A DNA stretch of 64,000 bases from Paenibacillus phytorum (lineage in GTDB: Bacteria > Bacillota > Bacilli > Paenibacillales > NBRC-103111). The DNA is taken from positions 82,284 through 146,283 of the forward strand of contig NZ_WHOA01000030.1 of the NCBI RefSeq assembly GCF_013141715.1. The letters are read 5' to 3'. The notes below the pieces were generated by a model. It had not been told where the DNA came from. It worked only from the letters and a program-made list of their open reading frames with translations, and did not search any database. Below are positions 43,992-53,559 of the stretch, piece after piece (positions within the stretch are counted from its first letter, which is position 1; every line of letters begins with the position of its first letter). The position numbers and the translations under genes were made by a program.

Positions 43992-44657
43992 TCATATGTC
44001 TGTGAAAAAACGGTTCGGGTTAAAAATAACGATCTTCTTTTTGGCGTAGTCGATGAGCCCTTTATCGCGCCATTTATTGAGTGTTTCTGTGACCGTTTCC
44101 CTGCTGCAGCCAATGACATAAGAGATTTCTTCATGACTGAGCGGCACCTGAACTTCAAGCTTTACATCCGTCGGTTTGCCCAGCTGCATGAGGAACCAAG
44201 CTAGCCTCCAAGCGACAGGGCGGGAAATGAGCGTTTCAACCATCTTCTGTGTTTGCAGAAGTCTGCGTGCTCCTAGAACAGCAACAGAATAAGAAAATTC
44301 AGCATTCTCCTTAGCCAATTCTAGAAATTTCCGCCCGTCTAGCGTAATGATTTGGCTGTCTACCAAACACTTCGCGTATCGTTTCCGAGGAATGTTCGTC
44401 AAAATTTCCGCATTACCGAAAATTTCGCCCTCATAGCGTAGAAATAAGGTAATTCCTTGCCCCTCTTCTGAGGATTGGGAAATCTTAATTAATCCCGAAT
44501 CAACATAATAAGCACCGCTGGGTTGATCATTCTCCTGGAAAACAAACTCATTTTTCCTGTAGGTTTGGATAGCCCCGTGTTTACGAAATGCCTCAATCAT
44601 GACTTCCTTGGTAGGGTCCTTCTCCTGAAGATCGGCAAGTTCATTCAATTGGTCCAT
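43992..44657 (-). CDS. Crp/Fnr family transcriptional regulator
   Basis: 221 aa from ATG 44657 (AAAGGGG 9 nt upstream); ATG 44678 is an alternative. The N-terminal cyclic-nucleotide-like jelly roll includes NEFVFQENDQPSGAYYVDSGLIKIS and ITLFLRYEGEIFGNAEIL. The C-terminal winged helix has SHEEISYVIGCSRETVTETLNKWRDKGLI, the Crp recognition helix with R-E-T-V. No cysteine cluster for an Fnr-type FeS is seen, so it is not an oxygen sensor of that kind. First gene of the importer/MBL operon, probably its local regulator. Confidence 0.9.
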   Translation of the reverse strand: MDQLNELADLQEKDPTKEVMIEAFRKHGAIQTYRKNEFVFQENDQPSGAYYVDSGLIKISQSSEEGQGITLFLRYEGEIFGNAEILTNIPRKRYAKCLVDSQIITLDGRKFLELAKENAEFSYSVAVLGARRLLQTQKMVETLISRPVAWRLAWFLMQLGKPTDVKLEVQVPLSHEEISYVIGCSRETVTETLNKWRDKGLIDYAKKKIVIFNPNRFFTDI

Positions 44658-44715
44658 ATGTGAAAACCCCTTTGCCATGTTCCTATGACGCTATGTTTTA
44701 ATGTTGAGTATTCCT

Positions 44716-44740
44716 ATGTGTTATAGTTATATTACCACAT
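44716..44740. promoter_or_regulatory. Imperfect inverted repeat upstream of the Crp/Fnr gene
   Basis: ATGTGTTATA (44716-44725) and TATTACCACAT (44730-44740) form imperfect inverted arms with ATGTG/CACAT ends, 58 bp before the regulator start. It resembles the TGTGA/TCACA layout of Crp-type operators with AT-rich centres; autoregulation is inferred. Confidence 0.35.
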
Positions 44741-44794
44741 GATAACGTGTTAGAATGTCGGATTCCCGACAAATACAAAAAAATAGTTCAGGAC

Positions 44795-44831
44795 AAAAAA
44801 AAGAGACCCACAGCAACGGGCCGCGGGTCTT
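44795..44831 (-). terminator. Terminator after the lipoprotein gene
   Basis: Minus strand AGACCCGCGGCCC, loop, TGTGGGTCT, then CTTTTTTTT. Confidence 0.85.
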
Positions 44832-44921
44832 AAGGTATATATATTTTAAAGGGGGTCGAGTTTTATTATAAGCTTGTTTCATTAAGCCCAGATGAATAAC
44901 ACATTTCTTTTTGATTACAAA

Positions 44922-45737
44922 TTATACTTTTATGATAAAAGGGACAATGAACACTTCATTCTGATGCTGAAATTGACCCCAGATTTTGTAGATACCACTT
45001 TTGGGGAAGTGGATGGTGAAAGCTGCATCGGGTCCGGAAGTATTCGAATCATTCGGATGCACATGGACGAACTCCTTGGCATCTGAACTTATAGCCACTA
45101 CATGACCTAGACTGCCTAGATAGGGCTGCAAATCAGTTATAGGCTTTTTCGTTTCAGCACTTCTAATGGCAAAGTTCATTTTTAAATCCATACCAGCCAT
45201 TAAATGGTCGAAGGAAAGCGTTACTTCTTTATCGCCGACTCTTTTCGTAAGATCCGTATCAGGAAGAAGTTTTTCTTCTTTCTTTTGCTGCCCGTTAATC
45301 GTTACCCAGTGGGTTTGAATCGTCTCCCCCATGCCTTGCGGCGTAAAATCGGCGATCAGCTGATAATGGCCACCTGCCGGGAACTTTGTCTTGATTTCAA
45401 ATCTACCTCCGCCGACGTATTCGGGATGAAGATGGTCAAAATAGGTAAGATCCTTACTGACAACGATCAAGTGCAGCAGCTTTTCATGCATGATGTCGAA
45501 TTTATCAATCGGTTTATTCCATTTATTTTGGATGAGAATCGTCACAGATGCATCCTCACTAGGCAAATATTGCTTCGACGCGACTGAAAAATGAGCAATC
45601 GCGTCATTTTGGTGAACATGTGTTGAAGGAGATGTTGTCGTCATCGGCATCCCCATCATGTCATGTTTTGTGGGCTGCGTACCGCAAGCGGTTAAAAGGA
45701 AAATCATAGCTATAGGGACAATTACCGTTGTTTTCAT
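44922..45737 (-). CDS. His/Met-containing lipoprotein of unknown function
   Basis: 271 aa. Lipobox MIFLLTACGTQ (Cys at 18), then a metal-ligand-rich linker (KHDMMGMPMTTT, THVHQND). Two beta-rich domains follow, carrying HEKLLHLIVVSKDLTYFDHLHPEY, a matching HVVAISSDAKEFVHVHPND, and FPAGGHYQLIADFTPQG versus FPKSGIYKIWGQFQHQN. The two halves therefore look like an internal duplication, each with an HxH/HxHP motif near the end of a strand. A copper- or other metal-binding role is inferred. Its ATG overlaps the stop of the upstream membrane-protein gene (ATGA), so the pair is coupled. Confidence 0.75.
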   Translation of the reverse strand: MKTTVIVPIAMIFLLTACGTQPTKHDMMGMPMTTTSPSTHVHQNDAIAHFSVASKQYLPSEDASVTILIQNKWNKPIDKFDIMHEKLLHLIVVSKDLTYFDHLHPEYVGGGRFEIKTKFPAGGHYQLIADFTPQGMGETIQTHWVTINGQQKKEEKLLPDTDLTKRVGDKEVTLSFDHLMAGMDLKMNFAIRSAETKKPITDLQPYLGSLGHVVAISSDAKEFVHVHPNDSNTSGPDAAFTIHFPKSGIYKIWGQFQHQNEVFIVPFIIKV

Positions 45738-46762
45738 CAGCTTTTTCTATGCACAATTGGAGCCGCGAGAATGCTTAATCCCAGTGAACAGAGCCCACAG
45801 ATGAACATCGTTCCTCCCCAAAGCTCCGGCGCCCAGTCCAATGTATGAAAAATGCTCAAATCTGCAAAATATAAGCCCCAGATTAAAACAGGAATAACAA
45901 AGAAAACAACCTTATATCGCCAATCGCTCGCTTCCAACTGTTTAATAAACCTAAACATCAAATCAGCAGCAATCCCGCAAATCAATAAAATCACAATAGA
46001 TCCGTATTGAGAAAAGCCATCCAGTATCGCCATTAGCACCGCTTGGAAAACAAAGAAATAAGTGACGGTACCGAATGGGAGTTTCCATCTCCTCAGAACT
46101 AGCATGACAGGTAAGACTAACAGCATCGTTGTAATCAGGAAATCCACGATGGCTCTTGCGATCGCATCTTCTTCCCTTGCCATCCATAGATTTTGGCGGA
46201 ATGACCAAGCATACATGAGAAAGAAGGCCATGACAGCAAAGGTTAAGGCAACCGAGGTCAAAGCAGGCAGCAATTGGCGAAAGGTAGGTGAAACCTCATC
46301 TTCAGCGTGACTGATCGCACGGTACGGACTAGTCAGGATCATAAGTGCACCCGTCAATAAGATCAAATGGGTTGGGCTCAGCAGAGCATCGATATTTTTC
46401 TCAATTCCAAACACCGTATGCCAGTACATATCACCAAGACCGCCTAAGAAAAAGATGATCACCCCTGCCACACCAAGCTTGTAACCTATCGGGATCGCCT
46501 GCACCCAAGTTGCATGATTAGCCCTAGATTTGTTCTGATAAGTCAGATAGAAAATCCACACGGCACATGCCAGATACCCCGAATACAAAATGGCATGCCA
46601 AGGCGTAAAAAAGGTTTCAACCGCACCGTGGTTATGAGCGAAGCCGTCAATAAATAAACCAATAATAAGCCACATCCCCATCAACATCGTGATCGTATGC
46701 TTGAAATTACCGATATTCATTTTCGATTGCGGCACTGGTACCAGGACTGACAAACCCATCAT
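45737..46762 (-). CDS. Polytopic membrane protein of unknown function
   Basis: 341 aa with nine to ten hydrophobic helices and no recognised family. The conserved-looking residues are inside helices or loops: GLFIDGFAHNH, FFTPWHAILYSGY, GLGDMYWHTVFGIEKNIDALLSPTHLILL. The repeated His/Asp/Trp in membrane context recalls metal- or haem-handling membrane proteins. Start uncertain: ATG 46762 abuts GAGGAG, while TTG 46753 is 9 nt away. It is the first gene of a two-gene coupled operon with the His/Met lipoprotein. Confidence 0.7.
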   Translation of the reverse strand: MMGLSVLVPVPQSKMNIGNFKHTITMLMGMWLIIGLFIDGFAHNHGAVETFFTPWHAILYSGYLACAVWIFYLTYQNKSRANHATWVQAIPIGYKLGVAGVIIFFLGGLGDMYWHTVFGIEKNIDALLSPTHLILLTGALMILTSPYRAISHAEDEVSPTFRQLLPALTSVALTFAVMAFFLMYAWSFRQNLWMAREEDAIARAIVDFLITTMLLVLPVMLVLRRWKLPFGTVTYFFVFQAVLMAILDGFSQYGSIVILLICGIAADLMFRFIKQLEASDWRYKVVFFVIPVLIWGLYFADLSIFHTLDWAPELWGGTMFICGLCSLGLSILAAPIVHRKS

Positions 46763-46969
46763 CTCCTCAAATTTGTCTTCATACCCATATTATATGTGAT
46801 AGACAATTACATAGACAGGATAATGGGATATGAGATCATGCAAGGCAGGATCTATGGCAACACTTGAACACGATTCACACACTTTTGCGCTGAATTCCAG
46901 CGTCTCAGGTACCATAATTGGGGTTAAGCGCAGAATGCTATCATCACAAAAAAGAGGACTTAGAAGGAA
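46763..46969. other. Promoter-side part of a 636-bp gene-free region
   Basis: Upstream of the membrane-protein/lipoprotein operon; ATTATATGTGATAG near 46790 could be promoter sequence. CGCTG-AATTC-CAGCG near 46890 is a small inverted repeat. No gene. Confidence 0.3.
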
Positions 46970-47310
46970 AAAAAGACCTCTCAGCTGCCGACTACGGCGT
47001 GTGAGGTCTGGGTTAAGGACTGAGAAGGCTTTTTCCGACTTCTCAGCTGGTTTTCACTGGCGCGTGCTTCGCCAGAGCGCCAAAAAAGACCTCTCAGCTG
47101 CCGATTACGGCGTGTGAGGTCTGGGTTGTGGAGGACTGAGAAGGCCTTTTCTGACTTCTCAGTTGGTTTTCGCTGGCGCTTGCTTCGCCAGAGCGCATAA
47201 AAAGACCTCTCAGCTGCCGACTACGGCGCGTGAGGTCTGGGTTGAGGACTGAGAAGGTCTTTTCCGACTTCTCAGTTGGTTTTCGCTGGCGCATGCTTCA
47301 CCAGAGCGTT
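46970..47310. repeat. Three tandem copies of a structured 113-116 bp repeat
   Basis: GACCTCTCAGCTGCCG starts at 46975, 47088 and 47204 (periods 113 and 116). Each unit contains three hairpins in order: GACCTC...GAGGTC, CTGAGAAGG...CGACTTCTCAG, and CTGGCGCNTGCTTCGCCAG. Substitutions such as GACTACGG/GATTACGG and GTGCTTCG/TTGCTTCG mostly fall in loops, and a 5-bp length change sits between hairpins, so the stems seem conserved. Short reading frames crossing the repeats are not credible genes. The middle hairpin recurs at 2477-2503. Confidence 0.85.
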
Positions 47311-47356
47311 AAATAAGGGGGAAGTTTTGCTCACCTCAATAGCAATTCTGGCGTGT

Positions 47357-47388
47357 AAAAAAAGAACCTGGCCAGCTGCCAGATTCTT
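47357..47388 (-). terminator. Terminator after the DeoR gene
   Basis: Minus strand GAATCTGGC-AGCT-GGCCAGGTTC followed by TTTTTTT. It ends the aminoethylphosphonate operon. Confidence 0.85.
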
Positions 47389-47398
47389 CTTATCAACA

Positions 47399-48184
47399 TT
47401 ATTGCGCTGCGATCCAAGTCACATCTTTTTTGACCAAATACTCTTCCCATTCTTGAGGCGCAGGGACATCACTAACAATAATGTCAATCTCTTTCAAGTC
47501 AGCAATTTTATAAAATTGCACGAGGCCAATCTTCGATTGATCGGTTAGAACAATGCTTTGCTTGGCATGTTTAAGGAATTGCCCTGTCAATTGACCCTTC
47601 TCTTCATCGAAGCCCGTTATCCCTTTGTCTATCATCATGCCGTCTACAGAAAGGAAAGCTTTATCTGCGTAAAAGCTTTCTACCATCTTCTCAGCCAGTG
47701 AACCAGTAACACGAGAATGCATGGCATTCACCTTGCCACCTAGGAAATAAATGTCCCCAGAATAAAGTTCCTTGTTCTTATAATCAATCAACAAATACAA
47801 AGCTGGAATCGAAGTGGTCAACACCGTTAGGTTCTTTTTGTTAAGCAAATAATCAATCACATGTAAGGTCGTTGTGCCGTCATCAATGAAGATGACATCA
47901 TTGTCCTCAACAAATGTAGCAGCAGCTCTTCCGATCTTGCGCTTCTCATCCGCATACAGGACTTCCCTTTTGAGATGGGATGGCTCTTCGCGAGATAAAT
48001 TAATCTTGACCGCACCGCCATACACCCGCTTTAACTTATTCTCCTCTTCCAGCTCCTCCAAATAGCGACGTATCGTCTCCGAAGAAACATTCAGATTATC
48101 TACCAAATCATTCGTTTTTACTTTGCCTTCCAGGTTCAACTGGTTAAGAATGTAATCCTTCCGCTCTTCACCGATTAACGACAT
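47399..48184 (-). CDS. DeoR family transcriptional regulator
   Basis: 261 aa. N-terminal winged HTH (KDYILNQLNLEGKVKTNDLVDNLNVSSETIRRYLEELEEENKLKRVYGGAV), then the DeoR effector domain related to sugar isomerases, with DVIFIDDGTTTLHVIDYL and FYADKAFLSVDGM. Most DeoR repressors sense a phosphorylated metabolite. This one is the last gene of the phosphonate operon, so the effector is probably a phosphonate-pathway intermediate such as phosphonoacetaldehyde or AEP; this is inferred from context only. Confidence 0.9.
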   Translation of the reverse strand: MSLIGEERKDYILNQLNLEGKVKTNDLVDNLNVSSETIRRYLEELEEENKLKRVYGGAVKINLSREEPSHLKREVLYADEKRKIGRAAATFVEDNDVIFIDDGTTTLHVIDYLLNKKNLTVLTTSIPALYLLIDYKNKELYSGDIYFLGGKVNAMHSRVTGSLAEKMVESFYADKAFLSVDGMMIDKGITGFDEEKGQLTGQFLKHAKQSIVLTDQSKIGLVQFYKIADLKEIDIIVSDVPAPQEWEEYLVKKDVTWIAAQ

Positions 48185-48235
48185 GTCGTGTAAGCCCCCA
48201 GTTTATGTGCATCATTTTAATGTAATTATATGGTC

Positions 48236-49957
48236 TTACTTAGGCATTTGCCAAGCAGCGGTTCTCTTTTTCACCTTATTCAAAATGAGCTCGTACACGA
48301 TACGAACGATAATATTCGTCGCTACAATTAGTGTAGACATCGCGGCAGCAGCAGCAACATCCCCTGCATCTTCCATATTCACCAAAGCAACAGCAGCCAA
48401 GTTCATGTCCGCAGACCGGAGGAATACAACCGCAGAAACAGTAACCATCGAGTTGACGAAAAAGTACATGGCAATCTCTACGATTGCCGGCAATGACATG
48501 GGAACCGTTACTTTCAGAAATGTTTTGTAAAAAGAGACGCGCATGGACTCCGAGACGAGCTCGAATTCTTTGTCTAGCTTTTTCAATGCCGTCGTAGCCG
48601 TAATGAATGGAACCGCATAGAAATGTGTGATATTCGCAAGCACAATGATCGCCATCGTCCCATATATCCAATTGAGCGGATTGCCTGGATCGTTAAAAAA
48701 GAAAATATAAGCCAAGCCGATAACCATACCCGGAAGCGCTAGCGGAATAATCGAAAGGAAATATCCGACCTGCCGAAGTCCCTTCATCGTTCTCGACTTT
48801 TCAATTAAATATGCGAAAACAAAAGTCATTATGGTCCCAATTATTGCTGTTATGAATGATACTTTAAGCGAATTCCAAAAGGGTTCCAAACCCGACCCCG
48901 CTACACTCGAGAAATCGAAATGTTTCAAGCTAAAGCTCAAATTATAAGGCCACACCTTGATCAGTGAAGCAAACAAAATCGTCAATAATGGGATCAAGAT
49001 CGCGATGGAAATAACCCAACACAGCACTTGATAAAGCCTATTCCTTGTGCGCCCATCCGGGACCCGATAAGGTGTTGATTTGGAAGAAAGCATCGAACGC
49101 TGCTTCCTATCGACGAATCGGTCTACAGCGAAAGCAATGACAGCAGGAATCGTCAGTAAGATCCCTACCGTTGCACCCATGGATAAGTTTTGCTGGCCAA
49201 TTACCTGTTTGTAAATATCCGTTGCAAGTACATTAAACTTTCCCCCGATTGCTTGAGGCGCCCCGAAGTCCGTAAAGCTAGCCGTAAAACAAACGAAAAT
49301 AGCACTAATTAAGCCATATTTGACTGACGGTAACGTAACCGTAAGAAAGGTTTTCACTTTATTAGCGCCAAGCGATTCCGCTGCTTCATAGAGCCGCTGG
49401 TCGGTAATCGACAATGCAGTGATAAAGATAAGAAAGGCTTGGGGAAATAAATAAATGACCTCAGATATGACGATACCGATCGGTCCATAAATAGGAATTC
49501 GCAGCCCTGGCAAGAGACCGAAGAATCCGTTCGTGATGATACCTTGATTCCCAAACAAATACGTTAGCGCAATCCCATGCATCATCGTAGGCTCAAAGAG
49601 CGGCAGCAGCGCAACGTAATGAAAATAACTTTTGCCACGAACGGCCGTCCGGCTTATTCCATAAGCATAGGCGAAAGCGAGAGTGACCGCGACAGCCGTG
49701 GAAAGCACTGAAATCCAAATCGTATTTGTTAACGATTGTATTAAAGATGGTGTCGAGAAATATTGGATAAAGTTGGAAAATCCGATAAATTCCTCATTTT
49801 TACTCAGGAAAGCCTTGCTAAATAATAGGATTAACGGGATTAGTGTACTCGTCGTTAAGGTAAGTACAAGCACAACGATCAACACATTTTGCAAAGAAAA
49901 GAAGGCTCCCCAGTTGCGGCGAATTGGCGGATTCATGATGACTGTTCCCTTGTTCAT
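48236..49957 (-). CDS. ABC transporter permease, fused double domain (2-aminoethylphosphonate)
   Basis: 573 aa, two six-helix permease domains in one chain (FbpB/PhnU-PhnV type). EAA loops occur in each half: AAESLGANKVKTFLTVTLPSVKYG near residue 190 and VSESMRVSFYKTFLKVTVPMSLPAIVE near 480. Its ATG overlaps the ATPase stop (TAATG), giving coupling. Operon context with phnW and phnX makes 2-aminoethylphosphonate the likely substrate, although the family also carries ferric-iron and spermidine-like importers. Confidence 0.85.
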   Translation of the reverse strand: MNKGTVIMNPPIRRNWGAFFSLQNVLIVVLVLTLTTSTLIPLILLFSKAFLSKNEEFIGFSNFIQYFSTPSLIQSLTNTIWISVLSTAVAVTLAFAYAYGISRTAVRGKSYFHYVALLPLFEPTMMHGIALTYLFGNQGIITNGFFGLLPGLRIPIYGPIGIVISEVIYLFPQAFLIFITALSITDQRLYEAAESLGANKVKTFLTVTLPSVKYGLISAIFVCFTASFTDFGAPQAIGGKFNVLATDIYKQVIGQQNLSMGATVGILLTIPAVIAFAVDRFVDRKQRSMLSSKSTPYRVPDGRTRNRLYQVLCWVISIAILIPLLTILFASLIKVWPYNLSFSLKHFDFSSVAGSGLEPFWNSLKVSFITAIIGTIMTFVFAYLIEKSRTMKGLRQVGYFLSIIPLALPGMVIGLAYIFFFNDPGNPLNWIYGTMAIIVLANITHFYAVPFITATTALKKLDKEFELVSESMRVSFYKTFLKVTVPMSLPAIVEIAMYFFVNSMVTVSAVVFLRSADMNLAAVALVNMEDAGDVAAAAAMSTLIVATNIIVRIVYELILNKVKKRTAAWQMPK

Positions 49958-51000
49958 TAGGCACCTACCATAGCTTCAGTTGAGAAGGTAATCATTTTCT
50001 CCTGCGGGAATTCAACCGTAACTTCAGCATGCTTCGTCAGCCCGAGATTGTGCGAGATATGGGCTGAGACATCGACAGTTAACAGCTCATCTCCATGTTC
50101 ACTTCCGAAACCATCAGTTGGTTGAAGCAGCAGTCTGTAGAAAGCGCCTCTAAACTCGACATGCTTGACAATCGCCTGAATTCCGCTATTCGAGCCTGGA
50201 GCAGATAGCCGAATATGCTCGGGCCGAACTGCCAAATTCTTTTGCGATGAGTGCCCTCCTTGCAGATCACCCTTCAAGAAATTAATCGATCCTATAAAAT
50301 CGGCGACAAAAGGTGAATTCGGTTCATCATACACTTGCTCTGGAGTACCAATTTGCACAACCTCCGCGTTTTTCATCACCACAATACGATCAGCCATCGT
50401 GAGGGCTTCTTCTTGATCATGCGTGACCATGACGGTCGTGATGCCGAGCTTTTCTTGCAAATCACAGATTTGCTCACGAAGCTTAACCCGAACTTTGGCA
50501 TCCAAAGCAGAAAGCGGCTCATCCAAAAGAAGAAAATCTGGCGAAAGCACAATGGCACGTGCCAGCGCAATACGCTGCTGCTGCCCGCCGGAGAGCTGAG
50601 CCGGATAACGATCATGAAGATGCGTCAGATCAACTAATGAGAGGACTTCCCGAACTTTCTCGTCGATTTCTTTCTTCGAGAACTTCTTACCTTGTAAGCC
50701 ATATGCCACATTCTGATAGGCCGTTAGATTTGGAAATAGCGCGTACGATTGGAACACCATACCGAAGTTTCTTTGGGCAGGAGGCAGAGAGGTAATATCT
50801 TTGCCACCAACGGTAATACGGCCATGCGATGGCTTCTCTAGGCCAGCGATAATACGAAGTAATGTTGTTTTCCCACAGCCGCTTGGACCGAGCAGACAAA
50901 TGAATTCGTTCTTCTGAATATCAATATTAATCTCTTTCAAAGCGCTGAAAGAGCCGAATGATTTATCTACACCTTGAATGGACAGGTAAGCTTGTGTCAT
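49957..51000 (-). CDS. ABC transporter ATP-binding protein (PhnT-like)
   Basis: 347 aa. Walker A GPSGCGKTTLLRII, Q-loop FQSYALFPNLTAYQNV, signature LSGGQQQRIALARAI, Walker B FLLLDEPLSALD and switch His in VTHDQEEALTMA are present. The C-terminal TOBE region (SSQKNLAVRPEHIRLSAPG) is typical of the PotA/PhnT/FbpC group. It supplies energy to the fused permease downstream and is separated by 185 bp, including a terminator, from the binding-protein gene upstream. Confidence 0.88.
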   Translation of the reverse strand: MTQAYLSIQGVDKSFGSFSALKEINIDIQKNEFICLLGPSGCGKTTLLRIIAGLEKPSHGRITVGGKDITSLPPAQRNFGMVFQSYALFPNLTAYQNVAYGLQGKKFSKKEIDEKVREVLSLVDLTHLHDRYPAQLSGGQQQRIALARAIVLSPDFLLLDEPLSALDAKVRVKLREQICDLQEKLGITTVMVTHDQEEALTMADRIVVMKNAEVVQIGTPEQVYDEPNSPFVADFIGSINFLKGDLQGGHSSQKNLAVRPEHIRLSAPGSNSGIQAIVKHVEFRGAFYRLLLQPTDGFGSEHGDELLTVDVSAHISHNLGLTKHAEVTVEFPQEKMITFSTEAMVGA

Positions 51001-51131
51001 GGCAAGCAGCCTCCTTAGTCTTGATAGTTTTAGTATAAGCTTGGATTGTTATCGTTTTATTAACCCATTGTCTTTTCTGTGTAATTTGTTTGTTTTGGTT
51101 GTGTTTCATTACTTATTCTTCCTTTTGATGC

Positions 51132-51173
51132 AAAAACGACTGGCTGCAAGGCTAGTTCGCAGTCAGCCGTTTT
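51132..51173 (-). terminator. Intra-operon terminator after the binding-protein gene
   Basis: Minus strand AACGGCTGACTGC/GCAGCCAGTCGTT with TTTTT following. It probably gives more binding protein than transporter by partial read-through, as in many ABC operons. Confidence 0.75.
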
Positions 51174-51185
51174 ATGGTTGTCCCT

Positions 51186-52298
51186 TTATTTTTTCGGTTC
51201 GCTTTTCGCGTTAAAACGCTTGTCCCATTCTGCCAAAACCGTATCGCGATTTTTCGCAGCATCATTCAAATCATTCTTAATCAGTTGTTTCATGGGATCT
51301 ACAGAGTAACCATCAGGTACTTTAGCTGAATCTGTTTTAATGGCTAGAATCGCATAGTTTTTGTTGTATTCTTTCATAACCTCGTCGGTAATTGCCCAAT
51401 CAAGGAAGTCTTTTGCAACTTGCTTAACCACTTTCTTTTTCATAAGTGCATTCGCTTCTACATCCCAGCCGGAACCTTCCTTAGGGAATACAACTTCAAC
51501 CGGCGAACCACCTTTTTTCTCCTGAATACCACGGTAACCGAAGGAAATGCCGATTGGATATTCGCCTGTACCTGCTAATTTAGCTGGTTTGGAACCGGAG
51601 TGAACATACATCGCTATGTTGTCATGCAATTTGTTCATATAGTCCCAAGCTGCATCTTTCCCTTTCAATTGAACGAGACCGGATACCGTCAAGAAACCAG
51701 TTCCTGAAGAAGATGGGTTCGGCATGGTGATAAGCCCTTTGTATTCCGGTTTCACCAAATCTTCATAGGATTGTGGAATAGCCAGCTTGCGTTTCTCCAT
51801 CTCCACTTTGTTGACGATGAACGCTGTTTCCCATGCATCAATACCTACCCAGTGGGTTACCGTATTTTTATCTTTAAACTCCGGAAGAATACGCTCTACA
51901 CCTTTAGGAGCGTAGGGCTCCAACATGCTATTTTGATCAAGCACCAACAAGCTTGTTGCTGCTAATCCCCATACAACGTCAGCTTGGGTATTATCTTTCT
52001 CGGCAAGCAATTTTGCTGTGACAATCCCTGTGGAATCACGAACAATGTTTACTTTCACATCGGGATATTTCGTTTTAAAAGTCGTCAGATACGTTTTGAT
52101 AATATCATCTTCTAAAGCCGTATACACCGTTAAATCCTTGCTTTTGGTATCCACGGTTGATTCTGCGCTTGAACTTGCTGCCGTTGTTGCTGCTGGGTTT
52201 GTTTTAGCTCCGTCCGTATTTACTGCCTTACCACCACAAGCTGCTAGCATACATACAACCGTCAACATAGCCGCTGTACTACTAATAGATCTTTTCAT
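51186..52298 (-). CDS. 2-aminoethylphosphonate ABC substrate-binding lipoprotein (PhnS-like)
   Basis: 370 aa. Lipobox [11 protein letters not shown] (Cys at about 21) and an Ala/Ser/Thr linker. The Fbp/PhnS-type binding fold shows [64 protein letters not shown] and [25 protein letters not shown] and VRDSTGIV resemble aminoethylphosphonate-binding members more than ferric-binding ones. It lies directly downstream of phnW, phnX and the lyase-like gene in the operon. Confidence 0.85.
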   Translation of the reverse strand: MKRSISSTAAMLTVVCMLAACGGKAVNTDGAKTNPAATTAASSSAESTVDTKSKDLTVYTALEDDIIKTYLTTFKTKYPDVKVNIVRDSTGIVTAKLLAEKDNTQADVVWGLAATSLLVLDQNSMLEPYAPKGVERILPEFKDKNTVTHWVGIDAWETAFIVNKVEMEKRKLAIPQSYEDLVKPEYKGLITMPNPSSSGTGFLTVSGLVQLKGKDAAWDYMNKLHDNIAMYVHSGSKPAKLAGTGEYPIGISFGYRGIQEKKGGSPVEVVFPKEGSGWDVEANALMKKKVVKQVAKDFLDWAITDEVMKEYNKNYAILAIKTDSAKVPDGYSVDPMKQLIKNDLNDAAKNRDTVLAEWDKRFNAKSEPKK

Positions 52299-52431
52299 CT
52301 TTTCTTATCCCACTCCCTTGTATTTGTACCAGTTGGTTTATTTCTTCCTGATAGATTCATTATAAAATAGTTTTTTAAAATCAGTATTAAATACAAGTTA
52401 ATATATTGTTTTTATATTTATTTAGTTGTTT

Positions 52432-53559
52432 TTAAGTTGTTTTCCAAAATAGCTGTTTTTCCATACCAACCAGCAATCGTTCAATGTCAGGGAGATGAAC
52501 ATCACCAATATTGCCAATTCGGAACGTAGCTGCAGTTGTTATTTTGCCCGGATAGATGACGAAGCCTTCTTGTTTAATACGTTTGTAGAACTCATCAAAG
52601 GAAAACACAGGTGAATCCGGATATAAGAAAGACGTAATGATTGGTGATTGGAGCTCAGCCGGCAATAAAGTCTGCAATCCCATACGCTGCATTCCTGCAA
52701 CTAATGTCTGTTGATTACTCGTGAACCTTGCAAATCTACGTGCAACGCCTCCCTCTTCCTCTAATTCCTGAAGCGCTTGATCAAAGGCACGAACAGTATG
52801 TGTAGGCGACGTATATCGCCACTTGCCATTCCCTTGTTCCATTGTCTCCCATTGATCATAGAGATCTAAGGACAAGGAGCGACCTAAGCCTTTACATGTG
52901 TACAAGGGTTCTTTACGAGCAATGATGAAACCAAAGCCAGGTACACCTTGAATGCATTTATTCGCGCTGCTGATTAAATAATCAATGCCAAGCTCTGCAA
53001 CATCAATGGGAATGCCACCAAAGGAGCTCATTGCATCCACAATGACTGTTTTACCGTACTGCTTAGCCACGCGAGCCACATCGGCAATGGGATTCATCAT
53101 CCCCGTGGTCGTTTCAACGTGAACAACAGCCACATGAGTGATGGATGCATCCACCTTCAGTACTTCCTCCATCTGTTTCACATTCACCGGACTCGTTTCA
53201 CCTGAATCCAATACGATCGAGTAAATACCGAGGACTTCCGCCATCTGAGCCATTCTTTTACCATAAGCACCATTGGTTAAAATGAGCAGCTTGCCGTTTC
53301 TAGGAATAACCGAGCCAATCACGGATTCTACACAAAAAGTGCCGCTTCCTTGCATAAGCACGGTCGTGTAATCATCCGGGCTACTTGATGCCATCGTTAC
53401 AAGACGGCTGCGTATCGACTGAACCAGTTGATTGTAGTCTTGATCCCATGTACACCAGTCGCGAAGCATGGCTGCCTTTACTTTTTTACTTGTCGACAAA
53501 GGCCCTGGGGTTAACAACAGGTATGGGTTATCTGGCAATTGATTGATGTTTATCGTCAT
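52432..53559 (-). CDS. phnW: 2-aminoethylphosphonate-pyruvate transaminase
   Basis: 375 aa PLP enzyme transferring the amino group of AEP to pyruvate, giving phosphonoacetaldehyde and alanine. Seen: [31 protein letters not shown] (family N-terminus), [28 protein letters not shown] and the PLP lysine in [15 protein letters not shown] (residue 201). Its ATG overlaps the phnX stop (ATGA). Pathway: PhnW then PhnX frees phosphate from AEP, serving phosphorus supply. Confidence 0.96.
   Translation of the reverse strand: MTININQLPDNPYLLLTPGPLSTSKKVKAAMLRDWCTWDQDYNQLVQSIRSRLVTMASSSPDDYTTVLMQGSGTFCVESVIGSVIPRNGKLLILTNGAYGKRMAQMAEVLGIYSIVLDSGETSPVNVKQMEEVLKVDASITHVAVVHVETTTGMMNPIADVARVAKQYGKTVIVDAMSSFGGIPIDVAELGIDYLISSANKCIQGVPGFGFIIARKEPLYTCKGLGRSLSLDLYDQWETMEQGNGKWRYTSPTHTVRAFDQALQELEEEGGVARRFARFTSNQQTLVAGMQRMGLQTLLPAELQSPIITSFLYPDSPVFSFDEFYKRIKQEGFVIYPGKITTAATFRIGNIGDVHLPDIERLLVGMEKQLFWKTT

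Noticed and set aside
46830..47294. Reading frames of 66-95 codons across the tandem repeats
   Set aside because: They follow hairpin repeats, lack ribosome binding sites and change frame with the 113/116-bp unit lengths.
46970..47310. CRISPR array
   Set aside because: Units are 113-116 bp and nearly identical throughout, with no repeat-spacer pattern and no cas genes.
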